The notes: generated by a model not told the origin, from the letters alone. A DNA stretch of 47,813 nucleotides from Thermaceae bacterium (GCA_015519965.1 WIAM01000019.1:1-47813); one strand, 5' to 3'. Positions 14,298-23,059 are shown, counted from the stretch's first letter. A program made the numbers and translations.

Positions 14298-14855
14298 CTA
14301 CGCGCGCCCGACGTATTCGCCGGTCCGGGTGTCCACGCGCACCACATCGCCCTGGTTCACGAAGAGGGGCACCTGGATCACAGCGCCGGTTTCCAGCGTC
14401 GCCGGTTTGGAACCGCCACTGACGGTGTCGCCTTTCACACCCGGGGGGGTTTCCACCACCGTGAGCTCCACCGTGGTCGGCGGCGACACCTTGATGATCC
14501 GTCCTTCATAGACATCGGCGATGACGCCAGTACCCTCCTTGATGTACTTGGCCGCATCTCCCACAACCGCCGCCGGCACCGAGTACTGATCGTAGGTCTC
14601 GAGATCCATGAAAACGTAATCCTCGCCCTCGGGGTAGAGGTATTGCATCTCGCGGCTCTCGACGTAGATATCCTCCAGCTTCTCGCCCGAGTTAAAGGTG
14701 CGCTCGACGGTGGCGCCGGTCTCGAGGTTTTTGAACTTCGCCACGACCTTGGCTCCACCACGACCGATCTTCTGGTGCTGGTAACTCACGCACTCCCACA
14801 GCGCACCGTCCATCTTCACCTTGGTGCCAGGGCGTAGATCCGTTACACCGATCAT
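14298..14855 (-). CDS. efp: Elongation factor P
   Basis: A 185-aa translation factor that enters the ribosomal E site and relieves stalling at proline runs. It has three OB/KOW-like domains: domain I with the tip loop KIGRGGAKV (R32), domain II around RTFNSGEKLEDIYVESREMQYLYPEG, and domain III ending GDTVSGGSKPATLETGAVIQVPLFVNQGDVVRVDTRTGEYVGRA, the family signature. The tip residue is Arg instead of Lys, as in the Thermus protein, so the EpmA lysylation route would not apply. GGAGAGGA precedes the ATG. It heads the efp-accB-accC-asp23-nusB-folD run. Confidence 0.96.
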   Translation of the reverse strand: MIGVTDLRPGTKVKMDGALWECVSYQHQKIGRGGAKVVAKFKNLETGATVERTFNSGEKLEDIYVESREMQYLYPEGEDYVFMDLETYDQYSVPAAVVGDAAKYIKEGTGVIADVYEGRIIKVSPPTTVELTVVETPPGVKGDTVSGGSKPATLETGAVIQVPLFVNQGDVVRVDTRTGEYVGRA

Positions 14856-14874
14856 TCCTCTCCTCCAATCCTAG

Positions 14875-14880
14875 ATTCTA
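14875..14880 (-). promoter_or_regulatory. -10 box upstream of efp
   Basis: TAGAAT on the minus strand, 19 nt before the efp ATG and directly before the stop of the upstream gene (14884). A TSS about 12 nt before the ATG would still include the GGAGAGGA ribosome-binding site. Confidence 0.45.
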
Positions 14881-14883
14881 CGC

Positions 14884-15777
14884 TTAGAGGTCAACCCACT
14901 CCGGGTGTAACCCCAACCGATCGATCCACTCGTCATACTCCGCCTCGTTCAATGGGTGTTTGCCGGCCAGGGCCACCATAAAGGCTTCCATCACGTTGGT
15001 GCCGAAGCTGCGCCCGCCAAGCCTCGGGGTGGTGGTCGCCAGCCGGGCCACGCCGCGCTGGCGAAGGAACTCGAGGTCCTCGGGGGTCGTGGTGTTGGCG
15101 ACCACGATCTTTCCCTCCATCCCGTCGGGGAGGTGGCGCTTGATGTAGAGGAAATCCCCAGCGATTACATCAGCCCAGTGGAAGTAGCGGGCGCGCCAGT
15201 CGACCTTGCGCTCCTCCTGCTTCTTACCGGTGGGGTAGAGCCACTCGAAAGGCAACTTGGTGAAAATCGGCAAGAAAAGCCTTGCCAAAATGGCGAGCTG
15301 CCGGGGGGAGGTGAGCCCGACCGGAAGGCCCAAAGCAAAGATAATGTCGCCGTAGAGAGGCCTCGCCCCAACCTGATAAAACGCCTCCGCCATGCCAAAG
15401 CGATCGACCGCGGAAGGGATCAGGACCTTTTTGCCCGCAAACCCCAGTTCCTTGTCGAGCTCGAAAATAGCCCGGCGCTCAAGCGTGGCCTTGAGGCCCG
15501 ATCCATCGACGACCGGCGTCTTCTTCGCAGCCCGAGCCAGGCGCAGCGCATCGCGGATCACGTAGCGCCTCCCCGCCGCAATGAGGTAGAGATCGATGCC
15601 CCCGAGCCCGATGGCGTCGACCTCGCCGTCGAGCTCGCGGATCAGGGCGATGGCCCGCTCGAAACTGCCATCGGTCCCGATACGCTCGAGGACAATCCGC
15701 TCGCCAAGAACCTCGACCTCGGCCCGGTGGTCGCGCCGAGACGAACCTAGGGAGACGCTTACGACTCGCTTAGACAC
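14884..15777 (-). CDS. Conserved protein, often labelled quinate 5-dehydrogenase; function uncertain
   Basis: A 297-aa soluble protein. It starts KRVVSVSLGSSRRDHRAEVEVLG (beta strand plus polar turn) and contains the glycine-rich AIGLGGIDLYLIAAGRRYVIRDA, PVVDGSGLKATLERRAI, KKVLIPSAVDRFGMAEAF, GDIIFALGLPVGL and a C-terminal VANTTTPEDLEFLRQRGVARLATTTPRLGGRSFGTNVMEA. I recall similar proteins in Thermus and Deinococcus being named quinate 5-dehydrogenase by automatic annotation. I see no convincing shikimate-dehydrogenase motif, so I would not rely on that name. The GTG at 15777 lacks a Shine-Dalgarno but has an extended TATAAAAT box upstream, so the mRNA is probably leaderless. It sits between transketolase and efp. 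Confidence 0.7.
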   Translation of the reverse strand: MSKRVVSVSLGSSRRDHRAEVEVLGERIVLERIGTDGSFERAIALIRELDGEVDAIGLGGIDLYLIAAGRRYVIRDALRLARAAKKTPVVDGSGLKATLERRAIFELDKELGFAGKKVLIPSAVDRFGMAEAFYQVGARPLYGDIIFALGLPVGLTSPRQLAILARLFLPIFTKLPFEWLYPTGKKQEERKVDWRARYFHWADVIAGDFLYIKRHLPDGMEGKIVVANTTTPEDLEFLRQRGVARLATTTPRLGGRSFGTNVMEAFMVALAGKHPLNEAEYDEWIDRLGLHPEWVDL

Positions 15778-15783
15778 GAGGGA

Positions 15784-15794
15784 ATTTTATACCA
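15784..15794 (-). promoter_or_regulatory. Extended -10 promoter for a leaderless transcript
   Basis: The minus strand reads TGGTATAAAAT, a TGN extended -10 element. TAAAAT ends 6 nt before the GTG at 15777. It lies against the hairpin that follows transketolase. Confidence 0.6.
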
Positions 15795-15795
15795 A

Positions 15796-15819
15796 CGGGG
15801 CCGGATACCGCCGGCCCCG
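15796..15819 (-). terminator. Hairpin after transketolase
   Basis: The arms CGGGGCCGG (15796-15804) and its complement (15811-15819) form a 9-bp G+C stem 8 bases after the transketolase stop. Only TT and then a promoter sequence follow, so termination may be partial. Confidence 0.5.
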
Positions 15820-15826
15820 CCCGAGG

Positions 15827-17812
15827 TTACTCGCTCCAGCCGAGCAGGGCCTTGAGCTCTTCGGTAACCCGCTCCGAACGAAAGCCGAGGTGCCGGTAGA
15901 CTTCTTCGCCCGGTGCACTCTCCCCGAACCTGTCCAGGCACACGCACGCGTCGGCGTAACGTTCCCAGCCGAGGGACACCCCGGCCTCGACGGCGAGCGT
16001 GGGCAGATCCGGGAGCACCGCCGCCTGGTATTCGGGGGGCTGGGCTTCAAAGAGCTCAAAGGAAGGCATGCTCACCACCCGGACGCCGATCCCCTCTTCG
16101 CGCAAGGCGGCCTGGGCCCTGAGCGCCAGGTGAACCTCGGAGCCGCTGGCCACGATCACCGCCCGGGGGTCAGGCACGTCGCTCAGCACGTAGGCGCCCT
16201 TCCACAAACCCTGGGCCGGGGCCAGCTCCTCGCGATCGAGCACCGGGAGCTTTTGCCGGGTGAGCACCAGGGCCACCGGGCCCTTCCGCCGCAACAGGGC
16301 GACCTTCCAGGCCTCGACCACCTCGGCCGCGTCAGCGGGGCGGATCACGGTGAGGCCGGGGATGGCCCGAAGGCTCATGAGGTGTTCGACCGGCTGGTGC
16401 GTGGGGCCGTCCTCGCCCAGCGCGATCGAGTCGTGGGTGAAGACGTAGATGGGGCCCACCCCCATGAGGGCCGCGAGGCGGATGGCGGGCCGCATGTAGT
16501 CGGAAAACACCAGGAAGGTGCCCCCGTAGGGGACATACCCGCCGTGCAACGCAAGGCCGTTGAGCACCGTGCCCATGGCGTGCTCGCGAACCCCGAAGTG
16601 GAAGTAGCGCCCTTCGGGTCGTTCGGGCGAAAAATCCTCCATCCCCGCGGCCCGGGTGTTGTTGGAGGGGGTCAGATCGGCGCTCCCACCCACGAGCTCG
16701 GGCAGCCTCTCGGCCAGACCGTTGAGCACCCGGCCGCTCGCGCTCCGGGTGGCCACCTTTTCGCCGACAGCGAACTCGACGCCAAAGGTGCGGATCTCGT
16801 CCTCGGGCAAGCGGCCCTCCACCACCCGGCGAACGAACTCGCTCCCATCCTCAGGAAAAGCCTCGAGGTAGGCCTCGAGCCGGCGTTCCCAGGCCTCCTG
16901 GGCTTTTTGCCCCCGCTCGGCGATGACCTTGAAGTGCTCGTAAACCTCATCGGGGACCACGAAAGGCGGGTAAGGCCAGCCGAGGTTTTCCCGGGTTTTG
17001 GCCACCGCCGCCGCCCCCAGGGGCGCGCCGTGGGCCGCGGGATCGTCTTCCAACGGACTCCCCTTCCCCAAATGGGTCCGCACCGCGATCAGGGAAGGCC
17101 GGTCGAGATCTTCCCGGGCCACCTCAATCGCACGGCGGATGGCCTTAAGGTCCTCGCCGTCTTCGACCTCGAGGACCTGCCAGCCATACGCTTCATAGCG
17201 CTTCAACACGTTTTCGGTGAACGCCAGGTCGGTGGAACCGTCGATGCTGATGTGGTTGTTGTCCCAAAGGACCACCAACTTGCCGAGCTTCCAGGTCCCG
17301 GCCAAGCTCGAGGCCTCGCCGGAGACCCCCTCCATGAGGTCGCCGTCGGACGCGATCACGTAGGTGTAGTGGTCGACCAGGGGGTGGTTTTCGCGGTTGA
17401 ACTCTGCAGCCAGCTTGCGTTCGGCCAGCGCCATCCCCACCGCGGTGCTGATGCCCTGGCCGAGCGGGCCGGTGGTCATCTCCACCCCGGGGGTGAGACC
17501 GTACTCGGGGTGACCGGGGGTCTTGGAACCCAGGCGGCGAAAGCGCTTAATCTCGTCAAGCGGCAGCTCGAAGCCACTCAGGTGGAGCAGGGCGTAGAGC
17601 AGCATCGAGCCGTGCCCGGCCGAGAGCACGAAGCGATCACGGTCGGGCCAGCGGGGATCGGCGGGGTTGACCTTCAGAAAATCGCGCCACAGGACGTAGG
17701 CCATGGGCGCGGCCCCCATGGGCATGCCCGGGTGCCCTGACTTGGCGTTTTCCACGGCGTCGATGGCGAGGAAACGGATCGCGTTCACCGCGAGTCTCTC
17801 GATCTCGGTCAT
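15827..17812 (-). CDS. tkt: Transketolase
   Basis: A 661-aa thiamine-diphosphate enzyme that moves two-carbon ketol units in the non-oxidative pentose phosphate pathway. Motifs in order: [13 protein letters not shown] (H27), the [15 protein letters not shown] block, [14 protein letters not shown], the ThDP/metal site [13 protein letters not shown] (D156) through LWDNNHIS, then the pyrimidine domain with the catalytic Glu region ADLTPSNNT...[22 protein letters not shown] and [12 protein letters not shown]. Length is standard. A TAAGAT box ends 6 nt before the ATG with no Shine-Dalgarno, suggesting leaderless translation. It appears to be transcribed alone. Confidence 0.97.
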   Translation of the reverse strand: MTEIERLAVNAIRFLAIDAVENAKSGHPGMPMGAAPMAYVLWRDFLKVNPADPRWPDRDRFVLSAGHGSMLLYALLHLSGFELPLDEIKRFRRLGSKTPGHPEYGLTPGVEMTTGPLGQGISTAVGMALAERKLAAEFNRENHPLVDHYTYVIASDGDLMEGVSGEASSLAGTWKLGKLVVLWDNNHISIDGSTDLAFTENVLKRYEAYGWQVLEVEDGEDLKAIRRAIEVAREDLDRPSLIAVRTHLGKGSPLEDDPAAHGAPLGAAAVAKTRENLGWPYPPFVVPDEVYEHFKVIAERGQKAQEAWERRLEAYLEAFPEDGSEFVRRVVEGRLPEDEIRTFGVEFAVGEKVATRSASGRVLNGLAERLPELVGGSADLTPSNNTRAAGMEDFSPERPEGRYFHFGVREHAMGTVLNGLALHGGYVPYGGTFLVFSDYMRPAIRLAALMGVGPIYVFTHDSIALGEDGPTHQPVEHLMSLRAIPGLTVIRPADAAEVVEAWKVALLRRKGPVALVLTRQKLPVLDREELAPAQGLWKGAYVLSDVPDPRAVIVASGSEVHLALRAQAALREEGIGVRVVSMPSFELFEAQPPEYQAAVLPDLPTLAVEAGVSLGWERYADACVCLDRFGESAPGEEVYRHLGFRSERVTEELKALLGWSE

Positions 17813-17818
17813 GGCTCT

Positions 17819-17824
17819 ATCTTA
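17819..17824 (-). promoter_or_regulatory. -10 box of transketolase (leaderless layout)
   Basis: TAAGAT on the minus strand ends 6 nt before the ATG at 17812. No clear -35 was seen. Confidence 0.4.
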
Positions 17825-17878
17825 AAGGCCGACGGCGGCGCCTTCGGCATACCGATACTTCGCTGGCAATCGCGCTTC

Positions 17879-17925
17879 TTGCTTCGGGGCCCCCGCCGTG
17901 GCTTTCGTCACGGCGGGGTACTTAG
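17879..17925. repeat. 47-bp palindromic repeat, copy 2
   Basis: It matches 7796-7842 at 44 of 47 positions, including TTGCTTCGGGGCCCCCGCC at one end and GTACTTAG at the other. As in copy 1, it abuts a minus-strand gene so that the TAA stop (17922-17924) lies inside the repeat. The hairpin arms CCGCCGTG and CACGGCGG are kept; the 3 differences fall in or next to the loop and at the stem base. Confidence 0.8.
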
Positions 17926-18842
17926 TAGCCTTCCTTCACCACGTTCCAAAGCGGTCGGCCCTCGAGGAACCGCCGGATCTGGGCCCGGAGCAACGCCACG
18001 GCCCGGGGCAAAAACCGCGACGTGGCCCCGGCCACGTGGGGCGTGAGCAAAAGCCCCGGCGCGCACCAAAGGGGGTGACCCGCCGGCAGCGGTTCCGGGT
18101 CGGTGACGTCGAGGGCGGCGCGGATGTGCTCCCGCTTAAGCGCCGCCACCAGCGCTTCGGTGTCCACGAGCGCCCCCCGGCCGGCGTTGATCAGCCAGGC
18201 CCCCGGGCGCATTCGCGAGAGGAAGCGTTCGTCCACGATGCCTCTGGTCTCGGGGGTGAGCGGAAGGAGCAGCACCACCACGTCGGCCTCGGGCAACAGT
18301 TCCAAAAGCGACCGAACGCCGAAAACGCCTGCTCGGGCCCGCCGGGCAAGGCGCAGGATGCGCACCCCGAACGGGCGCAGCCTGGCCTCGAGGGCCCGCC
18401 CGATGGAGCCGTAGCCCACGATCAGAACCGTCTTCGAAGCGAGTTCGTCAAGCGCCACCTCGCCCCAGCGGATCCAGCGCTCTTCCTGCTGGGCCTTGGT
18501 AAAACGCGGGGTCTCCTTGGCCAGCGCGAGCATGGCCGAGATCACCCATTCCGCGACCGATACGTCGTGCACACCGCGGGCATCGGCCAGGACCACGCCG
18601 GGGGGAATCAGGTCCACGATCCAATCCACCCCCGCCGAGAGGGTTTGCACCACCTCGAGGCGTGGCAGCGCCGGGAGCACCTCGGCCAGGCGTTGACGGA
18701 GGCCGTAATTTGGGACCAGGAACACCACCTCTTCCCTACCCGGAGGCAGGGGGCCGCGCCGCGGCAAGTAGTCCCAGGAAACGCCTTTGGGAAGATCGGC
18801 AAGGAGCTTTGCCGGAATCGTCTCAGGCACCCAGACCTTCAC
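17922..18842 (-). CDS. D-isomer-specific 2-hydroxyacid dehydrogenase family protein
   Basis: A 306-aa NAD(P)-dependent oxidoreductase of the D-2-hydroxyacid dehydrogenase fold. The split substrate domain is at both ends. The Rossmann core has VLIVGYGSIGRALEARLRPFG, DVVVLLLPLTPETRGIVDERFLSRMRPGAWLINAGRGALVDTEAL (with the Arg/Gly signature) and the C-terminal TPHVAGATSRF, whose His is the catalytic acid. The substrate could be glyoxylate, hydroxypyruvate or another 2-keto acid; the sequence does not tell. It starts with GTG 18842 and overlaps the GNAT gene end by 20 bases. The second copy of the 47-bp repeat forms its 3' end. Confidence 0.88.
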   Translation of the reverse strand: MKVWVPETIPAKLLADLPKGVSWDYLPRRGPLPPGREEVVFLVPNYGLRQRLAEVLPALPRLEVVQTLSAGVDWIVDLIPPGVVLADARGVHDVSVAEWVISAMLALAKETPRFTKAQQEERWIRWGEVALDELASKTVLIVGYGSIGRALEARLRPFGVRILRLARRARAGVFGVRSLLELLPEADVVVLLLPLTPETRGIVDERFLSRMRPGAWLINAGRGALVDTEALVAALKREHIRAALDVTDPEPLPAGHPLWCAPGLLLTPHVAGATSRFLPRAVALLRAQIRRFLEGRPLWNVVKEGY

Positions 18843-19341
18843 GCCACACCTCTTTCGTCATCACCATCAGCGCATCCTCTTCCCCGCCCGAGGCCGGGAC
18901 GAACCCCACCAAGCGAAAGCCCGCCTTTTCAAAAGCCCGCCGGGCACGGGTGTTCCACTTGAAGGTGCGCAGCTCGACCTTTTCCAGCCCCAGCTCCTGA
19001 AAGGCGAACCGCACCGCCTGACGAACCGCCTCGCTGCCGTATCCCATCCCCCAGCGTCGCTTATCGGTCAGGATCACACCGAGCGTAGCGCGACTGGCTT
19101 CGATCTCATAGAGTTCGACCGCGCCCAGCCACTTCCCCTCTTCATCCAGTATGGCGAACGCCACCCGGTCACCCCGCGAAAGCTCGGCCATCACCACCCG
19201 CCGAAAGAGCCAAAAGGGCATCTTCAAGGGTCGGTGCCCGTTGTAATGTGCGATCTCGGGGTCCTTGAAGGCCTGGTAGAAGGCGCGCCACTCCTCGTCG
19301 CTCAGACCCTGGCGAAAATCCTTGAGTCGGACCACCGGCAT
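18823..19341 (-). CDS. GNAT-family N-acetyltransferase (RimJ/RimL-like)
   Basis: A 172-aa acetyl-CoA-dependent acyltransferase. The pattern VAFAILDEEGKWLGAVELYEIEASRATLGVILTDKRRWGMGYGSEAVRQAVRFAFQELGLEKVELRTFKWNTRARRAFEKAGFRLVGF is the classic GNAT core, with RRWGMGYGSEA as the pyrophosphate-binding loop and NTRARRAFEKAGF as motif B. Family members acetylate protein N-termini (RimJ/RimL) or small molecules; which applies is unknown. I placed the start at ATG 19341, ahead of which TATGCT lies 7 nt upstream. A longer in-frame start would run through the gdhB terminator. Confidence 0.87.
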   Translation of the reverse strand: MPVVRLKDFRQGLSDEEWRAFYQAFKDPEIAHYNGHRPLKMPFWLFRRVVMAELSRGDRVAFAILDEEGKWLGAVELYEIEASRATLGVILTDKRRWGMGYGSEAVRQAVRFAFQELGLEKVELRTFKWNTRARRAFEKAGFRLVGFVPASGGEEDALMVMTKEVWREGLGA

Positions 19342-19374
19342 CGTTCCTAGCATACGGTCAGCCGGAACGGGACG

Positions 19375-19402
19375 AAAAAGGCCCGCCGAATTCCGGCGGG
19401 CC
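19375..19402 (-). terminator. Intrinsic terminator of the gdhA-gdhB operon
   Basis: The arms GGCCCGCCG (19380-19388) and its complement (19394-19402) enclose a 5-base loop, followed on the minus strand by TTTTT (19375-19379). It lies 20 bases after the gdhB stop. Confidence 0.88.
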
Positions 19403-19422
19403 CGCTCGCCCGTAACCAAGGA

Positions 19423-20700
19423 TCAGGGGTAGAGCCCGCGGAGCGCCCGGGCCTCCAGCACCCGCGTGGCCGCCACCACGTAGGCGCCGGTGCGTAACGT
19501 CACCTTTCGCTCGGCAGCTTTTTGCCAGGCCGCTTCGAAGGCCTCGGTGATGACCCGGCGCAGGTTGTCGTTGACCTCCTCCTCGGTCCAGAAGTAAGAG
19601 TTGAAGTCCTGAACCCACTCGAAGTAGGACACGATCACGCCACCCGCGTTGGCGATCACGTCAGGTACCACCAAAATGCCCCGCTCGGACAGGATGTCGT
19701 CGGCGGCGGGGGTGGTGGGACCGTTCGCAGCTTCGACCACCATCTTGGCCTTGATCTTCCAGGCGTTTTGCTCGGTGATGACGCCCTCGAGGGCGGCGGG
19801 GATTGCGATATCGGCGGGGAGCGAGAAAAACTCCTGGGCCGGCACCGGTTCGGCCTTAGGGTAGCCCCGCACGCCGCCGGCCTCGGCCACGTAGGCCGTC
19901 AAATCGTAGGGGTCGATCCCCTTTTCGTTGTAGATGGCGCCGGTCACGTCGGCGATCCCCACCACCAGCGAACCGTGGTCGTGGAACGCGCGCGCCGCCG
20001 CGTTCCCCACGTTACCGAAGCCCTGAATGATGACCCGGCTGCCCTCGAGGTCGAGCCCGATCTTCTTCGCCGCCGCCGCGGTCACGAAGAACACGCCGTT
20101 GCCGGTCGCGTCCCGGCGGCCGAGCGAACCCCCGAGCGGAATCGGCTTGCCGGTCACCACGCCGGGCACCGTCGAACCCACGTTCATGGAAAAGGTGTCC
20201 ATCATCCAGGCCATGACCTGCTGGTTGGTGCCCACGTCGGGGGCGGGCACGTCCCGCTGCGGACCGATCAAAACCCCGATCTCAGAGGTATAGCGGCGGG
20301 TCAGGCGCTCGAGCTCGGCGACGGAGAGCTTCGCGGGATCAACGCGGATCCCCCCCTTTCCGCCCCCATAAGGCAGGCCCACGGCCGCGTTCTTGATCGT
20401 CATCCAGGCCGCAAGCGCCATCACCTCGGAAAGGGTGACCGCCGGATGGTAGCGAATCCCGCCCTTGGCCGGACCGCGTGAAGTGTTGTGGTGCACGCGG
20501 TATCCCTCGAAGTGGGCCACCGTTCCATCGTCCATCCGAATCGGGACGTCCACGATGAGGATGCGTTTGGGGCGCTTTAAGGTCTCGACCCAGTAGGCGA
20601 GCTTGCCCAGATGCGGCGTCACTCGCTCCACCTGCTCGAGGTACGTCTTCCAGGGCCCCTGATTCTCCTTTGGAAGATAGGACAGCGACTCGTGCTTCAT
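19423..20700 (-). CDS. gdhB: Glutamate dehydrogenase, catalytic subunit
   Basis: A 425-aa NAD(P)-dependent enzyme that interconverts glutamate and 2-oxoglutarate plus ammonia. All substrate and catalytic lysines are present: K79 in GPAKGG, K103 in [10 protein letters not shown] and K115 in GGGKGG, with the catalytic Asp in PAPDVGTN. The Rossmann motif [17 protein letters not shown] lies near residue 220. In Thermus thermophilus the corresponding GdhB is the active partner of a GdhA/GdhB hetero-oligomer; the same pairing is likely here because its ATG overlaps the gdhA stop (ATGA). A strong terminator follows. Confidence 0.95.
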   Translation of the reverse strand: MKHESLSYLPKENQGPWKTYLEQVERVTPHLGKLAYWVETLKRPKRILIVDVPIRMDDGTVAHFEGYRVHHNTSRGPAKGGIRYHPAVTLSEVMALAAWMTIKNAAVGLPYGGGKGGIRVDPAKLSVAELERLTRRYTSEIGVLIGPQRDVPAPDVGTNQQVMAWMMDTFSMNVGSTVPGVVTGKPIPLGGSLGRRDATGNGVFFVTAAAAKKIGLDLEGSRVIIQGFGNVGNAAARAFHDHGSLVVGIADVTGAIYNEKGIDPYDLTAYVAEAGGVRGYPKAEPVPAQEFFSLPADIAIPAALEGVITEQNAWKIKAKMVVEAANGPTTPAADDILSERGILVVPDVIANAGGVIVSYFEWVQDFNSYFWTEEEVNDNLRRVITEAFEAAWQKAAERKVTLRTGAYVVAATRVLEARALRGLYP

Positions 20701-21965
20701 GGATACACTCCCCTCATCCGGGTGGCCTCGTCAATGCGGGCGATGGCCAGCCCGTGGGCCGCGCTGCGCAGGTCGACACCGTCCGCCTCGGCCTTGGCCC
20801 ACACCACATCAAGCGCCCGTTCCATGGCGGACTTGAGCTGGCTTTTGACCCGCGACTCGTCCCAGAAATAGTTGTTCAAGTCTTGAACCCACTCGAAATA
20901 CCCAACCACCAAACCTCCGGCCGCGGCGAGCGTGTGCGGCACCACCTTGATCCCTCGCTCGTCCAAGATGCGGTCGGCCTCGGCGGTCACCGGTACGTTG
21001 GCGCCTTCCACCACCACCTTGGCCCGGACCTCCCCGGCGTTGGCCTCGGTAATCACGTGTTGGTACGCCGCCAGGACCAGATAGTCCACCGGAAGGGTCA
21101 AAAGCGCCTCGTTGTCGATCGGCTCGGCGGGAAAGCCGTCGAAGGTTCCCTCCTTTTGGAAGTAGGCCTCGAGGGCCCGGAGATCGAGCCCCTCGGGGTC
21201 GTAAAGCCCGCCGACGTCCATCGAGACCGCGACCACCTTGGCGCCGCGCTGTGCGAGCACCCGGGCCACCGCCCGACCAACCTGGCCGTAGCCCTGAACG
21301 GCGACCGTGGCCCCCGAAAGCGAGAGGCCGAACCGGCTGGCAAACCGCGCGGTCACGTGCACAAGCCCCACGGCCACCGCGTCATCGCGGCCCCGCGTTC
21401 CTCCGAGGCGCTCGGGTTTGCCCACCACCACCGCCGGCTCGATGAACCCTCTCGCCTGAGAGTAGGTGTCCATATACCAGGCCATCACCTGGTCACTGGT
21501 CCCGAGATCTGGAGCCAGCACGTCCATCTCCGGCCCGACCAGCGTGACCAGCTCCGCCATGTAGCGCCGGCTGATGCGCTCGAGTTCGGCCCTCGAGACC
21601 TGGGATGGGTCCACCACAACCCCACCGGCAGCACCGCCAAAGGGCAGCCCCAAGACCGCGGCCTTGAGGGTCCCCCACGCCGCCAGGCCCACGGCATCGC
21701 CAACGCTTAAGGCGGGGTCGTAACGAACCCCGCCGATGGATGGCCCCAGTGCGATGTTGTGCACGGCGCGGACACCGTGGAATGTTCGTATCTGCCCATC
21801 GTCCATACGGACCGGAAGGGCGACCCTGACTACCCTCCGGGGGTGCGTAAGGTATTCGTAGGTCGTGGGGTGCAGCCGGTTACACTGAAGCGCAGCGCCC
21901 AGATAATCGAGAAAATCACCCCAAAGCCCCTCCCCGTCCGGCGGCTTCCAAGCTTGGTTTGCCAT
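20697..21965 (-). CDS. gdhA: Glutamate dehydrogenase paralogue, probably inactive regulatory subunit
   Basis: A 422-aa protein homologous along its whole length to the downstream GdhB. The glutamate-site lysine motif GPAKGG is GPSIGG (I77), and the catalytic GGGKGG is GGAAGG (A113), while K101 and the Asp in LAPDLGTS remain. Loss of the catalytic lysine should abolish activity. Thermus GdhA is a catalytically silent subunit that makes GdhB responsive to leucine; the same role is inferred. The nucleotide domain is kept ([21 protein letters not shown]). The ATG at 21965 has GGGGGG upstream and a TATAAT box 29 nt ahead. It is first in the two-gene operon. Confidence 0.92.
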   Translation of the reverse strand: MANQAWKPPDGEGLWGDFLDYLGAALQCNRLHPTTYEYLTHPRRVVRVALPVRMDDGQIRTFHGVRAVHNIALGPSIGGVRYDPALSVGDAVGLAAWGTLKAAVLGLPFGGAAGGVVVDPSQVSRAELERISRRYMAELVTLVGPEMDVLAPDLGTSDQVMAWYMDTYSQARGFIEPAVVVGKPERLGGTRGRDDAVAVGLVHVTARFASRFGLSLSGATVAVQGYGQVGRAVARVLAQRGAKVVAVSMDVGGLYDPEGLDLRALEAYFQKEGTFDGFPAEPIDNEALLTLPVDYLVLAAYQHVITEANAGEVRAKVVVEGANVPVTAEADRILDERGIKVVPHTLAAAGGLVVGYFEWVQDLNNYFWDESRVKSQLKSAMERALDVVWAKAEADGVDLRSAAHGLAIARIDEATRMRGVYP

Positions 21966-21994
21966 TCGATCCCCCCGTTCTCATCCACCCGGGG

Positions 21995-22000
21995 ATTATA
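21995..22000 (-). promoter_or_regulatory. -10 box of the gdhA-gdhB operon
   Basis: A perfect TATAAT on the minus strand, 29 nt before the gdhA ATG, leaving a leader of about 22 nt with the GGGGGG ribosome-binding site. No convincing -35. It sits in the 69-base gap after the polyprenyl synthetase stop. Confidence 0.6.
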
Positions 22001-22034
22001 GCGCTTTCACGAAGCCAAAACCCCTGATTCCCAA

Positions 22035-23006
22035 CTAGGCAAGTCGCTCGATCTCGGCCTCGGCCAAAGCCGCCAGCGCCGACCGGGCGGGGGAGTCGGG
22101 AAGGATGGAAAGCGCGGCCTTGGCCCTGCGAACCTCGTCGCGGATGGCCTCGACCACCTCTTCGGCCACCCCGGTCGAAACGGCGAGCTCGCGCAAGCGC
22201 TCGATATCGCCATCGCCCTGACCACGGCGGAGGAAAATCGGCCGCACCGCATCCGGCTGCCGCTTGAGCAGCAAGATGGTGATGAGCGTGAGCTTGCCCT
22301 CACGAACGTCCCCGCCCACGGGCTTGCCGAGCCGTTCCGGGTCGCCCATGAGGTCGAGGTAATCGTCGCGCATCTGGAACGCCCGGCCGTACGCCTCGCC
22401 GAATTCGGCAAGCCCCCGACGTCGGGGATGAGCTTCATCGAGCCCCGCCAGCAGGGCCGCGCCTTCGGTCGCCGCCCGCATGAGCGCCGCCGTTTTGCCT
22501 TCGATGATCGTCCGGTAGTTCTCGAGCGAGTGATCTTCGTAGGCCGCAACCTGGAACTGCAACACCTCGGCCTCGGCCAGCCGCCGCGCCACCTCGGCAA
22601 ACATGGCAACGAGCGAAACCCGGCCGGTTTCGGCCAGCAGGAAAAGCAGCCTCGAAAGCAGGAAATCGCCGGCCAAAACACTGACCGCATTGCCGTATTT
22701 CCGGAAGGCCGCCTCCTTGCCCCGGCGGGTCTCGGCATCATCGACCAAGTCGTCGTGCAAAAGGGTCGCCGAGTGCAAAAGCTCCACCGCCATCGCCAGG
22801 TTCATTTCGTAGGGCACGCCTTCCTCGCGCAAAGCGCGGCTGGCGAGGAACGCCAGCCTGGGCCGAACGCGCTTTCCCCCGGCGTAAACAAGGTCATCCT
22901 CGATCAGCTGGATGAACTCCACCTGCGAGTGGAGGACCGATCGCAGCCTGCGCTCGAACTCCTCGAGCGAATCCTTCGCCAACACCGTCCCGGCGTCCAC
23001 GTCCAC
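22035..23006 (-). CDS. Polyprenyl diphosphate synthase
   Basis: A 323-aa trans-isoprenyl diphosphate synthase that adds isopentenyl diphosphate units head-to-tail, probably making the side chain of menaquinone or a carotenoid/lipid precursor. The first aspartate-rich motif is HDDLVDD (D85, D86, D89), the second is QMRDDYLDLMGD (about 207-218), with GGKRVRPRL for diphosphate binding and EGKLTLITILLLKR after. Product chain length is not predictable by eye. I placed the start at GTG 23006 because TATACT lies exactly 6 nt upstream and this matches the family N-terminus. A TTG at 23063 overlapping the upstream stop is the alternative. Confidence 0.9.
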   Translation of the reverse strand: MDVDAGTVLAKDSLEEFERRLRSVLHSQVEFIQLIEDDLVYAGGKRVRPRLAFLASRALREEGVPYEMNLAMAVELLHSATLLHDDLVDDAETRRGKEAAFRKYGNAVSVLAGDFLLSRLLFLLAETGRVSLVAMFAEVARRLAEAEVLQFQVAAYEDHSLENYRTIIEGKTAALMRAATEGAALLAGLDEAHPRRRGLAEFGEAYGRAFQMRDDYLDLMGDPERLGKPVGGDVREGKLTLITILLLKRQPDAVRPIFLRRGQGDGDIERLRELAVSTGVAEEVVEAIRDEVRRAKAALSILPDSPARSALAALAEAEIERLA

Positions 23007-23012
23007 GGTGTC

Positions 23013-23018
23013 AGTATA
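23013..23018 (-). promoter_or_regulatory. -10 box of the polyprenyl synthase gene (leaderless layout)
   Basis: TATACT on the minus strand ends 6 nt before the GTG at 23006. It provides a promoter inside an otherwise closely packed gene run. No -35 was seen. Confidence 0.5.
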
Positions 23019-23059
23019 GGGGCTTGGCGCACGTGCGTGGCCTTGGACCCCAACCCGCC

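Noticed and set aside
15596-17740. Long open frame opposite transketolase
   Set aside because: Transketolase is unmistakable on the minus strand; the antisense product shows only low-complexity His/Gly/Arg sequence.
17813-17921. Possible small gene between transketolase and the 47-bp repeat
   Set aside because: No reading frame with a start and ribosome-binding site was seen; the stretch holds the transketolase -10 box and the repeat with its small flanking inverted repeat.
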